DNA of 64,000 nucleotides from JAIUNP01 sp020161975 (GCA_036745275.1 DAIOGK010000015.1:21322-85321); one strand, 5' to 3'; shown: positions 8,943-17,974, counted from the first letter of the stretch. Notes: generated by a model not told the origin, from the letters alone. Program-made: numbers and translations.

Positions 8943-9941
8943 TTGGCGCGCGCTCCTGAAGTTTTTTCGCTTGGCTCCGAGCCGAAAACGGGGCCCGCAA
9001 AGCGCAATGACATCACGGTGACGGAGGCGCCCGATGTCTTTGCCGAGATTGCGGCGGCTCCGGCTGAAGAACTGCCGCGCGGCTCGGGCTGGCTCCGGCT
9101 GTTCGTCAGCTCCATACTGGGGTTCCTGGCGCTGGCGATCGGGGTGCAGACCTGGACTTTCATCGTCGGGCTGGCGTCATCCAATCCGCTGCTTGCCTAT
9201 CTGGCGCTGGGGCTGGTGGCGCTCGCGGTTCTGGCGCTGCTGGTGCTGCTGGTGCGCGAGATTTCGGCGGTGTTGCGCTTCAGTTCGGTGGTCAAGCTGA
9301 GGAAGGAAGCCGAGGCGGCGGCAGAAAGCCATGATCGCGACCGCGCGCGGGCCTTCGTGAGTGCGATGTCCGCCTTCTATGCCAAGGATCCCGGCAGCGC
9401 ACGGGCGCGTACTGCTCTCACCGAGCACATGAAAGACATTATCGACGCCCCTGATCTTGTAAATCTCGCAGAGCGTGAACTGCTCGGCGCCAAGGATCAG
9501 GCGGCGCGGTCCGCCATCGCCGCAGCGGCGAGCAAGGTCGCTATGGTCACGACGATTTCGCCGCGCGCCTGGGTGGATGTGGCGTTCGTGCTGGCACAGG
9601 GCGTGCGGCTGATCCGGCAGGTCGCGACGATCTACAGCGGGCGGCCCGGCGGGCTCGCATTGTGGCGGCTGTCGGCGCGGGTGGCGACGCATCTTGCCAT
9701 CACCGGCGGCATCGCGGTGGCACAGGATGCCATCGGCCAGGTTCTGGGCGCGGGCATCGTGGCGCGCCTGTCGTCCAAGCTCGGGGAAGGGGTGCTCAAC
9801 GGCGTTCTGACCGCGCGTGTCGGGCTTTCTGCGATTGCGGTTTGCCGGCCGATGCCGTTCCGGGCGCTGGACGCGCCGGTGCTGTCGGACGTGGCCGGGT
9901 CCCTGCTGAGTGGCAAGAGTGAGGAAAAACCTGCCCGGTAG
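8943..9941 (+). CDS. UPF0283 / YcjF-family membrane protein (TIGR01620)
   Basis: A 332-residue inner-membrane protein. An N-terminal charged segment (residues 1-55) precedes two hydrophobic segments (about 56-80 and 84-105); the C-terminal half is a soluble helical DUF697-like domain. This is the usual partner of YcjX and the order is conserved here. Biochemical role unknown. The start is a TTG at 8943, eight bases after the ycjX-like stop; I found no better in-frame start, so this is moderately certain. It is last in the sixA-like/ycjX/ycjF unit. Confidence 0.85.
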   Translation: MARAPEVFSLGSEPKTGPAKRNDITVTEAPDVFAEIAAAPAEELPRGSGWLRLFVSSILGFLALAIGVQTWTFIVGLASSNPLLAYLALGLVALAVLALLVLLVREISAVLRFSSVVKLRKEAEAAAESHDRDRARAFVSAMSAFYAKDPGSARARTALTEHMKDIIDAPDLVNLAERELLGAKDQAARSAIAAAASKVAMVTTISPRAWVDVAFVLAQGVRLIRQVATIYSGRPGGLALWRLSARVATHLAITGGIAVAQDAIGQVLGAGIVARLSSKLGEGVLNGVLTARVGLSAIAVCRPMPFRALDAPVLSDVAGSLLSGKSEEKPAR

Positions 9942-10059
9942 TCGGCAAAAATTGCCGCCTCTGCCGACCATTAACCCGTAACCCTCTGATTTTACGTGCC
10001 GGAAACTGGCCCCGGGCTTGCCCTTCCTTCTCCCGCGTACTGTTTCGTGGGAGTGGCGT

Positions 10060-11430
10060 ATGGGTATCTTCGGGGCCATGTTGACGGCCGTAACGGGGTT
10101 GAAGGCGCAGGGTTTCGCGCTTGAGAATATTTCGGGCAACATCGCGAACAGTCGAACGACGGGTTTCAAGCGGGTTGATACTTCCTTTGTCGATCTCATT
10201 CCCGATGCGCCGCTGAACCGCGAGCAGGCGGCATCGGTTCTGGCAAACGGCCGCAATACCGTGCAGCTTCAGGGCGACCTGACAACGACGCAGGTGGGCA
10301 CCAACATGGCCATCAACGGCGATGGGCTTTTCGTGGTGCAGGAGCGGACCAGCTATGCCGGCGGAGATCCGGTGTTCGGCGGCGTGGATCTCTACACCCG
10401 GCGCGGCGATTTCGAGATCGACAAGGACGGCTATCTTGTCAACGGGGCCGGCTATTACCTCAAGGGCGTGGGCATGGATCCGCTGACCGGAGCGCTGATC
10501 GGTTCGAAGCCCGATGTCATCCATATTTCCGGTGACAACCTGCCGGCCAAGTCGACAACCCTTGTGCAGTATCGTGCCAACCTGCCGAGTTATCCGCGCA
10601 CGAACGATGCCGATTCCTCGGTGCCGGGCTCGGAGCTGTTGTCCGCGAGCGGCTTTTCGGTCGATCCGCGGACATCCGGCGCCGGTTATGTGGCCGCCTC
10701 CGATGTAGCCGCCTTCATCGACCAGTCGGTGCCCGCAGGTGCGGTGACGCTGTACAATCAGGTCGGCTCGCCCGTGAATGTGCAGATGCGCTGGGCCAAG
10801 ACGCAGAATGCCGCCGGCGGCGGTGATACCTGGAACCTGTTCTATCAGGAGAGCACGACGGCCACCGGCGCCACGCCCGCATGGCGCAACATGGGTACGG
10901 ATTTCACCTTCGATGCCAATGGTTCGCTGACCTCAAGTTCAACGCTCTCGCTGCCGTCGGTCACGGTGAACGGCGCCACCGTCGGGCCGGTGACGATGGA
11001 CTTCGGCACCAGCGGTCTCAGCCAGTTTGCCGACGCCAACGGGCAGGTACAGATCAATTCCGTGCAGCAGGATGGTTATGCCTCGGGCGTGCTTCAGGGC
11101 ATCAAGGTGGGTGATGGCGGGCGCATCGTCGGCAGTTACTCCAACGGGCAGGTCGTGGGTCTCGCACAGGTGGTGATTGCCCAGTTCAACGGCGACAACC
11201 AGTTGAAACGCCGCGATGGCGGCACTTTCGAGCAGACGCTGGAATCGGGTGCGCCGATCCTGTTGCAGGGCGGGCGCAACGTGGTGGGCAGCACTTTGGA
11301 GAATTCCAACAGCGACATTTCGGAGGAGTTCTCGAAAATGATCGTGACCCAGCAGGCCTATTCCGCCAACACGCGTGTCATCTCCACATCCCAGCAGATG
11401 CTTCAGGATGTGCTGAACATCATCCGGTGA
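10060..11430 (+). CDS. flgE: Flagellar hook protein FlgE
   Basis: A 456-residue hook protein. The N-terminal rod/hook motif (ISGNIANSRTTGFKR) and the C-terminal coiled-coil motif (YSANTRVISTSQQML) are the conserved termini that pack in the axial structure, with a variable beta-rich centre. The length suits FlgE rather than FlgF or FlgG. Start at ATG 10060 with GGGAG at 10049-10053, rather than an upstream ATG at 10018. First gene of flgE-flgK-flgL. A TTAAC half-site at 9971 is upstream. Confidence 0.95.
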   Translation: MGIFGAMLTAVTGLKAQGFALENISGNIANSRTTGFKRVDTSFVDLIPDAPLNREQAASVLANGRNTVQLQGDLTTTQVGTNMAINGDGLFVVQERTSYAGGDPVFGGVDLYTRRGDFEIDKDGYLVNGAGYYLKGVGMDPLTGALIGSKPDVIHISGDNLPAKSTTLVQYRANLPSYPRTNDADSSVPGSELLSASGFSVDPRTSGAGYVAASDVAAFIDQSVPAGAVTLYNQVGSPVNVQMRWAKTQNAAGGGDTWNLFYQESTTATGATPAWRNMGTDFTFDANGSLTSSSTLSLPSVTVNGATVGPVTMDFGTSGLSQFADANGQVQINSVQQDGYASGVLQGIKVGDGGRIVGSYSNGQVVGLAQVVIAQFNGDNQLKRRDGGTFEQTLESGAPILLQGGRNVVGSTLENSNSDISEEFSKMIVTQQAYSANTRVISTSQQMLQDVLNIIR

Positions 11431-11434
11431 TGCC

Positions 11435-12877
11435 ATGGGCCTGACGCTTGCCCTCTCCAACGCACTTTCGGGGCTGAGATCGACCGAGACCGGGCTCGAT
11501 ACGGTTTCGCGCAATGTCGCGAATGCAGGTGTGATGGGATATTCGCGCCGCACTGTTTCGGCATTGGAGGCCTGGCCCTCCGGCGTGCGCGACGGGGCGG
11601 TCCAGCGCGTGCTGGACAGTACCGTGCAGCGGCAGATGCGGCGCGAGACCTCCGGCGGAGCATTCACCGCCACGATGGCCGGCTATCTCGGGCGGCTCGA
11701 TACCAGTTTCGGCGCGCCGGGCGATGCGGGCAGCCTCGATACCCTGTTCAACGGGCTCACGGACAAGCTCGGCGCATTGGTGTCAGAACCGGGCAGCACC
11801 AGCGCCCGCAACGGGGTCGCGGGCGCGGCCCGCAATCTCGCGGGCGCCCTCAATCGGCTTTCCGGCGATGTTCAGGCACTCAGGAACGACGCGGAATCGC
11901 GGATCAGCTCGGCGGTCAGCGAGGTCAATGCCGCACTCCAGATCATCGACCGCGTGGAAGAAGATCTCGGCGCCATGACCGATGGCAATGCGCGCGCCGA
12001 TCTTCTTGATGAGCGTGATCGGCAGGTGGACAAGCTTGCCAGCCTGATGGACATCCGCGTGACCGATCGCGGCGACGGACTGATCGGTATCAGTCTCAGC
12101 AACGGCACATCGCTCTACGACGGCCAGCCGGCGCGGCTCGACTTTACACCGCGCGGCAGTCTTGGTCCGCAGTCGCTGTACAATCCGGATCCGGCATTGA
12201 GCGGCGTCGGCCAACTGCGCATTTTTGATGCGCGCGGCACGCCCATCGATCTGACCACGAACAACCAGCGCAGCGGCGAGATCGGCGCGCTGCTGACCCT
12301 GCGCGATGAGACGCTCGTTTCAGCGCAGGATCGGCTCGACAGCATGGCTGCGGCGCTGGCGACGGAAGTCCCGGCCCCCACAGCCGGCGAGGTGCCGCTG
12401 TTCGTTGATGCCGGCAATGGCGTTGCAGCCAGCCCCTTCACCGGCACCGCGGCGCAGCAGCGCGGCTTTGCGGCCCGCATTGCGCTCAATCCGGTGGTAG
12501 AGGCCGATTCCTCGAAGCTGGTGGTGACCGGGGCCGCGACGCTGGACGGCGATCCGGCCCGGCCGAAGGCGCTGCTCGACAGCCTCACCATGACCGGTCG
12601 TAGTTTTAGCAGCGGCGGGGCGACGTTCTCCGGCTCCGTGGGGCAGTTCGTCCGCGCCGGGCTCGACACGCAGGGCGCGGCGGCGGCGGAAGCCTCGATG
12701 CTCGATCAAGGCCAGCAGGTGGTCGTCAGCAGCCTGCGCGAGCGTTTTGCCGAAGCTTCGGGGGTTTCGGTCGATCAGGAACTCGCCAATCTCGTCGAAC
12801 TGCAAAGTGCCTATGCCGCCAATGCGCGCATCATTTCCACGGTGCGCGAGATGCTCGACACGTTAATGCGGATCTGA
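11435..12877 (+). CDS. flgK: Flagellar hook-associated protein 1, FlgK
   Basis: A 480-residue junction protein between hook and filament. The N-terminus has the SRNVANAGVMGYSRR motif and the C-terminus ends in the typical VELQSAYAANARIIS segment followed by a helical tail; the middle carries a DERDRQVDKLASL motif common to FlgK. It sits 4 bp after flgE and 7 bp before flgL, in the order of export and assembly. Confidence 0.93.
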   Translation: MGLTLALSNALSGLRSTETGLDTVSRNVANAGVMGYSRRTVSALEAWPSGVRDGAVQRVLDSTVQRQMRRETSGGAFTATMAGYLGRLDTSFGAPGDAGSLDTLFNGLTDKLGALVSEPGSTSARNGVAGAARNLAGALNRLSGDVQALRNDAESRISSAVSEVNAALQIIDRVEEDLGAMTDGNARADLLDERDRQVDKLASLMDIRVTDRGDGLIGISLSNGTSLYDGQPARLDFTPRGSLGPQSLYNPDPALSGVGQLRIFDARGTPIDLTTNNQRSGEIGALLTLRDETLVSAQDRLDSMAAALATEVPAPTAGEVPLFVDAGNGVAASPFTGTAAQQRGFAARIALNPVVEADSSKLVVTGAATLDGDPARPKALLDSLTMTGRSFSSGGATFSGSVGQFVRAGLDTQGAAAAEASMLDQGQQVVVSSLRERFAEASGVSVDQELANLVELQSAYAANARIISTVREMLDTLMRI

Positions 12878-12884
12878 GGATGCC

Positions 12885-14369
12885 ATGACGATTCTGGGTG
12901 GTTTTGCTGCAGGAATGTTCACCGCACAGCGCAATGCGGCGGATTTGCGCGACTTGCGCAACGGTCTCAACGACCTCAACCGCCAGCTCGCGACGGGCCG
13001 GCGCAGCGAAACGCTGGGCGGCATCACCACGGGCCGTTCGAGCATTCTGGCGCTTCGGGCCGAACGCAGTGCGCTCGACAGCTATGCCGGCGTGGCCCAG
13101 CGCGGCAATCTGCGCATCGGCATGATGACCGGCGCGCTGGAGCATATTACCGGCATCGCCCGCGAGGCGCGGACCACTGCCATGAATGCCGGCATGACGC
13201 CCGAATCCCAGCGCACCGCGATTTTCGCCGCGCGCACGGGCCTTGAGAGCGTCATCAGCCAGCTCAACAGCGATTTCGACGGCCAGTTCCTGTTCTCGGG
13301 CCGGGCGACGGCGACAGAGCCTGTCGCGTCCGCCGCGAGCATTCTGGATGGCGAAGCGGGTGCGGATGGCTTGCGCACGCTGATTGCGGAGCGGCGGGCG
13401 GCGGATGCCGGGACCGGGCTTGGCCGGCTGATGCTGAATGCCGCCGGGGCGGATGTCGCCCTTTCCGAGGAAACGGCAGGCCTGCCATTTGGCCTGAAGC
13501 CCGGGGTTGGGGGCGGCACAGGCGGCATCAGCGTAGCCGGGCCGGTGGGCGCGCCATCAGGCATACGGATCACCACGACAAATGCTGTCGTCGGAGACAG
13601 CCTCACGCTCAACCTGACCTTGCCCGATGGCAACAGTGTCGCGCTGAACCTGACGGCGCGGGCGGCAGATAGCACCGGGCCGGCCAACACCTTCGCCATC
13701 GGCGCGGATGATGTTGCGACGGCGGCCAATCTTGCCGGCGCGCTTGACGGCATGATCCGTGACGTCGTGAACACGACAATGGCCGGCGCTTCGAGCGCGG
13801 TGGCCGCGGAGGACTTTTTTGCCGGAACCGCGTCAACACCGGCGCGGCGCATCGCGGGGCCGTCGTTCGAGACCGCGACCGGCTATGCCGCCGCCGGCAG
13901 CCGTGCGACCGTGCAATGGTATCGGGGCGATGACGCTCCGGGCGATCCGCGCGCGACGCAGGTGATGAGCGTTGACCGCGGCATGGTGCTCGGTGTCGGT
14001 GCACGGGCCAACGAGGCGCCGCTGCGCCGCGTGCTGGCCGGCTTTGCCATGACCGCAGTCGAGACGGGGAACGGGCTGACCGCGCAGCAGAATGCGGTTC
14101 TTGAGAAGAGCCGGTCGCTGCTGGTTCAGGATGGGATTGGCGCGGTGAGCGGCATCGCCACTGATCTTTCGCAGGCGGGGGCGAACATGAAGGCGGCGAG
14201 CACGCGCCACGCCCAGCGCGGCAGCCTGATCGACGGGATGCTGGCGGATATCGAGCAGCCGTCTCTGGAGGAGGTGTCAGCTTCGATCCTGTCGCTGCAA
14301 ACGCGGCTTCAGGCGAGCTATCAGGTCACGGCGAGCCTCAGCCGGCTCAACCTGTCGGAATATCTCTGA
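12885..14369 (+). CDS. flgL: Flagellar hook-associated protein 3, FlgL (flagellin-like)
   Basis: A 494-residue flagellin-like protein. The N-terminal helical region (DLRNGLNDLNRQLATGRR) and the C-terminal helical region (SLQTRLQASYQVTASLSRLNL) are flagellin D0/D1-like, with a beta-rich insert in the middle. Placed directly after flgK, it is the second junction protein rather than the filament flagellin, which is not in the window. AGGA at 12877-12880 overlaps the flgK stop and precedes ATG 12885. It is long for FlgL. Confidence 0.88.
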   Translation: MTILGGFAAGMFTAQRNAADLRDLRNGLNDLNRQLATGRRSETLGGITTGRSSILALRAERSALDSYAGVAQRGNLRIGMMTGALEHITGIAREARTTAMNAGMTPESQRTAIFAARTGLESVISQLNSDFDGQFLFSGRATATEPVASAASILDGEAGADGLRTLIAERRAADAGTGLGRLMLNAAGADVALSEETAGLPFGLKPGVGGGTGGISVAGPVGAPSGIRITTTNAVVGDSLTLNLTLPDGNSVALNLTARAADSTGPANTFAIGADDVATAANLAGALDGMIRDVVNTTMAGASSAVAAEDFFAGTASTPARRIAGPSFETATGYAAAGSRATVQWYRGDDAPGDPRATQVMSVDRGMVLGVGARANEAPLRRVLAGFAMTAVETGNGLTAQQNAVLEKSRSLLVQDGIGAVSGIATDLSQAGANMKAASTRHAQRGSLIDGMLADIEQPSLEEVSASILSLQTRLQASYQVTASLSRLNLSEYL

Positions 14370-14403
14370 TGCATTTTTGACGGATACAGCATTCGGGACG
14401 TTG

Positions 14404-14426
14404 ATGGTCGGGACGAGCCCGACCAT
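14404..14426. terminator. Hairpin between convergent flgL and flaF
   Basis: ATGGTCGGG (14404-14412) and CCCGACCAT (14418-14426) form a perfect 9-bp stem with loop ACGAG, between two convergent genes. No T-tract follows on either strand, so termination is presumed from position only. Confidence 0.4.
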
Positions 14427-14461
14427 GACGCATCCGGGCATGAAGTGGCCCGGCACCGCCC

Positions 14462-14839
14462 TTATCCGGCTGCTCTCAAGCCCGCCGCCAGATCGCGGTT
14501 GATGGCAATCAGGCTCGTCAGCTTGTCCGGCGTCGGTGCTGCGGTGATTGTCAGCGTGTGGTTGAAGACGAAATTGGCCAGCGTCAGGAGACGGGCCTTC
14601 AGATCGTCCGGCATCGCGGAGGCAGGATCGGACAACGCCGCGGCAAGGACGGTCCAGAGGCGGCGATTGTGGGTGAGCGCGGCATCGAATTCCGGATCTG
14701 CGGGGCTGTGGTCATCCCGGGCTGTCTGAAGCCGCGCGGCGGCCTTCAACAGGGCTGAGGCTTCGAGTTCGCGCAGGGACATGCCGTTGCGCGCGGATGC
14801 GGCATAGGCATTGGTGGCGTAGCTTTGGGCGTGGCTCAT
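14462..14839 (-). CDS. flaF: Flagellar biosynthesis regulator FlaF
   Basis: A 125-residue helical protein matching FlaF in pattern: an N-terminal ATNAYA segment, ELEASALLKAA, and a C-terminal LTSLIAINRDLAAGL. In Caulobacter FlaF is required for flagellin production and works against the translational repressor FlbT, which is not in the window. AAAGGA precedes the ATG by seven bases. It is the last gene of the flgI-flgJ-flgN-flaF unit, 11 bp from the FlgN-like gene. Confidence 0.87.
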   Translation of the reverse strand: MSHAQSYATNAYAASARNGMSLRELEASALLKAAARLQTARDDHSPADPEFDAALTHNRRLWTVLAAALSDPASAMPDDLKARLLTLANFVFNHTLTITAAPTPDKLTSLIAINRDLAAGLRAAG

Positions 14840-14850
14840 CTTGGGTCCTT

Positions 14851-15279
14851 TCAGGTTTTGAGCGAGAGTGAAACGGGAGCAGAACCGGCTGCGACGGCCC
14901 GGCCGGTCGCGCCATAGGCTGCCGGGCTTTGGGGCGCGACGGTTTGCGCGACATCGCGCAGCAGCCCTTCGGTGACGCTGCGCAGGGTGGCCAGCATGGC
15001 AAGATTGAGTTCGAGCGCCTGCTCGAAGCGACGATGGCGGACGGCGAGGTGATCCCGCAGCGTGGCTGCCGTCCCCGGTGGGAGGGGACCGGCATCCTTG
15101 ATCTCCGCCAGAAGGGAGCGGTAGGCAGTGCCGGCCACGGCCTTGGCTTCCGCATGGTGAAAGGCGTCGCGGACGCGTCCCTGTTGCAGGGCATCAGTTT
15201 CGGCAGTGAGGAAAGCCTCCAGCGCCTGAAGTTGATCGGCGGCGCGGCGGATAAGATCGAGGTGCTTAGACGCTGGCAT
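14851..15279 (-). CDS. flgN: FlgN-like flagellar export chaperone
   Basis: A 142-residue, almost wholly helical protein of the size of FlgN, the chaperone of FlgK and FlgL. Its sequence is weakly distinctive and I assign it from size, helical content (QALEAFLTAETDALQQG, ALELNLAMLATLR) and place. AAGGA lies six bases before the ATG, and the gene overlaps the end of flgJ by 14 bases. Its proteins' likely clients, FlgK and FlgL, are encoded just across the convergent junction. Confidence 0.65.
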   Translation of the reverse strand: MPASKHLDLIRRAADQLQALEAFLTAETDALQQGRVRDAFHHAEAKAVAGTAYRSLLAEIKDAGPLPPGTAATLRDHLAVRHRRFEQALELNLAMLATLRSVTEGLLRDVAQTVAPQSPAAYGATGRAVAAGSAPVSLSLKT

Positions 15280-15565
15280 TGAGTGTTCCTTTCACGGCGC
15301 GGGCCATGTCGCGGGCGACGTAGGCGGCGATGCCGAGGCCGCCACGGGCCGTCATCGCCTTGGCGTGCTCATCGACGAGAAAGGAGCGCCAGGCCTCACC
15401 ACCCGGCCCGGCGCTGCCCAGCGGGCCTTCGCCGGTCAGGCCGGACATCGCCTGATCCAGCATCGATTTCGTGAACTGGGTCTCGAAATCGAGCGCGGTC
15501 GTGGCAATTTTCGCAGGAATTGCGAGGCCTCCGACCAGTTTGAGGGCAGCAGCGGCAGCAATCAT
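15266..15565 (-). CDS. flgJ: FlgJ-like rod-binding protein (CheL type, no muramidase domain)
   Basis: A 99-residue protein corresponding only to the N-terminal rod-binding part of FlgJ, including a typical TQFTKSMLDQAM segment. The C-terminal peptidoglycan hydrolase domain found in enteric FlgJ is absent, as is usual in alphaproteobacteria, where the short form is called CheL or rod-binding protein. A separate muramidase must therefore open the wall. The start is the ATG at 15565, overlapping the flgI stop by one base (TGATG). Confidence 0.85.
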   Translation of the reverse strand: MIAAAAALKLVGGLAIPAKIATTALDFETQFTKSMLDQAMSGLTGEGPLGSAGPGGEAWRSFLVDEHAKAMTARGGLGIAAYVARDMARAVKGTLNASV

Positions 15566-16680
15566 CACATCACCTCGATATCAGCCTGAAGGGCGCCAGC
15601 GGATTTGATGGCCTGAAGAATGGTGATCATGTCGCGCGGACCGATGCCGAGCGCGTTCAGGCCATCCACGAGATCGCGCAGCGAAACGCCCTCGCCGACG
15701 ATGCCGAGGCGGCGCTTGTTGTCGGTGTCCACCCGGACATCGGTGCGGGGGAGGACGGTGGTTTCGCCGTTCGAGAACGCTTCGGGCTGGCTCGTCACCG
15801 GACGCTCGGAAATAGAGACCGTGAGATTGCCCTGCGCCACGCCAACGGTGGAGACGCGGACGTCGCGGCCCATGACAATGACGCCCGAGCGTTCGTCGAT
15901 GATGATGCGGGCCCGCTGGTCCGGTTCGACGCGCAACTGCTCCACCTCGGTGAGAAGCTGGACCATCGTGCCGCGAAAATTCTTCGGTATCTGCATCTGC
16001 ACGGTGGCGGGATCCGCGGCTTCTGCGGTCGGTTCGCCCAGAAAGTCATTGATGGCAGCGGCGATGCGGCGGGCGGTCGTGAAATCAGGGTTGCGCAGCG
16101 ACAGTTTCACGCCGCGCTGGGCGCTGAGCTTGTATTCGACCTCGCGTTCGATCAGCGCGCCGTTCGGAATGCGCCCGACAGTGGGGACCCCCCGCGTGAC
16201 TTTTGCGGCATCACCTTCCGCCGCAAAGCCGGCAATGGCGAGAGAGCCCTGCGCGACGGCATAAACCTCGCTGTCCGCGCCCAGAAGGGGGGTAACCAGC
16301 AACGTGCCGCCTTGCAGCGACTTCGCATCGCCCAGCGCTGAGACGGTGATATCCATCCGTGTGCCCTGGGCGGCGAAGGCCGGCAGGTTCGCGGTCACCA
16401 TCACGGCAGCGACGTTGGAGGTGCGCAGCGTCGCACCGCGCGTGTTCACGCCGAGACGCTCCAGCATCGCGGTCAACGATTGCTTGGTGAAGGGCGCGTT
16501 GTTGAGTGTATCGCCCGTGCCGTTGAGGCCGACGACGAGGCCGTAGCCGACCAGCTGGTTCTCACGCACACCCTCGATGGCGGCCAGATCCTTGATGCGC
16601 GACAGAGCCACCACAGGCGAGGGCAGCAACAGCGATACTGCAACCAAAAGAGGAACCAGCCATCTCAACATGGGAAGCAT
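15565..16680 (-). CDS. flgI: Flagellar P-ring protein FlgI
   Basis: A 371-residue periplasmic ring protein. A signal peptide (about residues 1-25, hydrophobic core LVPLLVAVSLLLP) is followed by the conserved RIKDLAAIEGVRENQLVGYG start of the mature protein, then the usual NNAPFTKQSL and RIIIDERSGVIVMG motifs. Two adjacent in-frame ATGs (16680 and 16671) are possible starts. FlgI forms the bushing around the rod in the peptidoglycan together with FlgA as chaperone (encoded at 18722). Divergent from fliX, as in Caulobacter. Confidence 0.97.
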   Translation of the reverse strand: MLPMLRWLVPLLVAVSLLLPSPVVALSRIKDLAAIEGVRENQLVGYGLVVGLNGTGDTLNNAPFTKQSLTAMLERLGVNTRGATLRTSNVAAVMVTANLPAFAAQGTRMDITVSALGDAKSLQGGTLLVTPLLGADSEVYAVAQGSLAIAGFAAEGDAAKVTRGVPTVGRIPNGALIEREVEYKLSAQRGVKLSLRNPDFTTARRIAAAINDFLGEPTAEAADPATVQMQIPKNFRGTMVQLLTEVEQLRVEPDQRARIIIDERSGVIVMGRDVRVSTVGVAQGNLTVSISERPVTSQPEAFSNGETTVLPRTDVRVDTDNKRRLGIVGEGVSLRDLVDGLNALGIGPRDMITILQAIKSAGALQADIEVM

Positions 16681-16822
16681 AACTCCGGAACCGAACTGAT
16701 ACGGCAGGAGTGATGCGGAAATCGTGCCACAAAATATAACAATAAAAACAATGGTTATTTAGCCAAGTGAACGGTTTTCCGACCGGCAAGCCCTGCCGGG
16801 GGAGAAAAATCCGCCGGGATGT

Positions 16823-16838
16823 TTACCCTGCCTTTACC
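16823..16838. promoter_or_regulatory. Degenerate CtrA-like box upstream of fliX
   Basis: TTAC at 16823-16826 and TTACC at 16834-16838 with seven bases between them, 42 bp upstream of the fliX start. It differs from TTAA-N7-TTAAC in both half-sites, so binding is uncertain; position in front of fliX, a CtrA target in Caulobacter, is the support. Confidence 0.35.
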
Positions 16839-16879
16839 ACCTTACGACGAGGATATGCACGTAGGGGTTGAGGCCAGCG

Positions 16880-17281
16880 ATGCGAATTTCAGACAGAATT
16901 CTCACACCCGGACTGCCGGCAATGCGCGGTGCCATGGCCTCTCAGGGCGGTGGTTTCCGGGTCGTCGATGGTGCAGGTGTGCGGGCTGCGATGCCCTTGC
17001 CGGCGGCTGTCATGGCGCTGCCGGTGGCCGGTCTCAAAGTCGCCAGACCGCGTGCGGCGATCCGGGGAGGGCGCCGTCTGCTCGACGGGCTCGACAAGCT
17101 GCGTCTGGCGGTGCTCGGCGGTGGCTCGGTGGCTGAAGCGGCTGCGGCGCTCCGGGCGAGCGCAGACCTTCCAGACCTTGCGGATGATGAACCTCCGCCT
17201 GATGGCGCACTGCGTGATCTCCTCGATGCCATCCGCCTCCGGGCCGATGTCGAGCTTGCAAAGCTTGCGCCGCGACGCTGA
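16880..17281 (+). CDS. fliX: Flagellar assembly regulator FliX
   Basis: A 133-residue protein with the FliX layout: an N-terminal basic segment with GGGFRV (near residues 22-27), a linker rich in Ala/Pro, and a helical C-terminus ending LRDLLDAIRLRADVELAK. In Caulobacter FliX couples basal-body assembly to the transcriptional activator FlbD. It is divergent from flgI as in that organism. FlbD is not in the window. Start at ATG 16880. A degenerate CtrA-like site is just upstream. Confidence 0.85.
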   Translation: MRISDRILTPGLPAMRGAMASQGGGFRVVDGAGVRAAMPLPAAVMALPVAGLKVARPRAAIRGGRRLLDGLDKLRLAVLGGGSVAEAAAALRASADLPDLADDEPPPDGALRDLLDAIRLRADVELAKLAPRR

Positions 17282-17305
17282 TGCATTTGCGATTCGAGTG
17301 ACAAC

Positions 17306-17321
17306 CGACCGTTTTCGGTCG
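17306..17321 (+). other. Small hairpin downstream of fliX
   Basis: CGACCG (17306-17311), TTTT loop, CGGTCG (17316-17321). Six perfect pairs, 25 bases past the fliX stop and without a U-tract; either a weak terminator or chance. Confidence 0.3.
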
Positions 17322-17498
17322 TTCTACCTGCCGGAAGACCGAACGGTGCAGCAGCCGGAGAATGCGAACACCTTACTTTCCCGTGAAATTCACCGTTCTT
17401 GCCGCTATGCCGACGTTAGTCATTGTCCTGTCTTAAACGAAAGCCTATAGGGGCGGAAAGGCTGACGCCTCGACTGCGACGAGAATGAGGAAGCGCAT

Positions 17499-17924
17499 AT
17501 GGCCAACAAGATAATCAAACTTGATCCCGGCTATCGGCCGAATGCGGAAGAGCCGTTCATGAACGAGCGCCAGCGGGAATACTTTCGCCGCAAGCTCATG
17601 AACTGGAAAGACGAAATCATTCGTGATGCCGAAGATACACTCACGGCCATGCAAAGCGATACGGATTCACATCCAGATCTTGTGGACCGCGCCTCGTCCG
17701 AAGGCGACCGAGCCATCGAACTGCGGGCGCGCGACCGGCAGCGCAAGCTGATCTCGAAGATTGACGCGGCACTCGCGCGCATCAACGATGGCTCCTACGG
17801 CTATTGCGAGGAGACGGGTGAACCGATCAGCCTGCAACGGCTGGATGCACGGCCCATCGCCACGCTGTCCATTGAAGCGCAGGAGCGCCACGAGCGTCGC
17901 GAGAAGATCTACCGCGACGACTGA
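17499..17924 (+). CDS. dksA: RNA polymerase-binding transcription factor DksA
   Basis: A 141-residue DksA. The N-terminal coiled coil (residues about 35-100) contains the acidic tip region DLVDRASSEGD, which reaches the RNA polymerase secondary channel and acts with ppGpp. The C-terminal domain has only one cysteine (YGYCEETGEPI); the other three zinc ligands of E. coli DksA are replaced (Thr, and Ser/Ala in LSIEAQ). This one-cysteine form is typical of alphaproteobacterial DksA. A strong terminator follows. It sits inside the flagellar cluster but is a global regulator. Confidence 0.96.
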   Translation: MANKIIKLDPGYRPNAEEPFMNERQREYFRRKLMNWKDEIIRDAEDTLTAMQSDTDSHPDLVDRASSEGDRAIELRARDRQRKLISKIDAALARINDGSYGYCEETGEPISLQRLDARPIATLSIEAQERHERREKIYRDD

Positions 17925-17944
17925 TCGTTGTCCTGCTGAGATGG

Positions 17945-17970
17945 AAAGGCCCCGCGTGCGGGGCCTTTTT
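17945..17970. terminator. Rho-independent terminator of dksA (shared with flgH)
   Basis: AAGGCCCCGC, GT, GCGGGGCCTT, then TTT: a 10-bp GC-rich stem with a U-tract for dksA, 20 bases past its stop. On the minus strand the same stem also ends in T residues just beyond the flgH stop at 17975, so it can serve both. Confidence 0.92.
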
Positions 17971-17974
17971 CGTT

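Noticed and set aside
9971..9975. TTAAC half-site upstream of flgE as a CtrA box
   Set aside because: No second half-site at the right spacing; too short to support.
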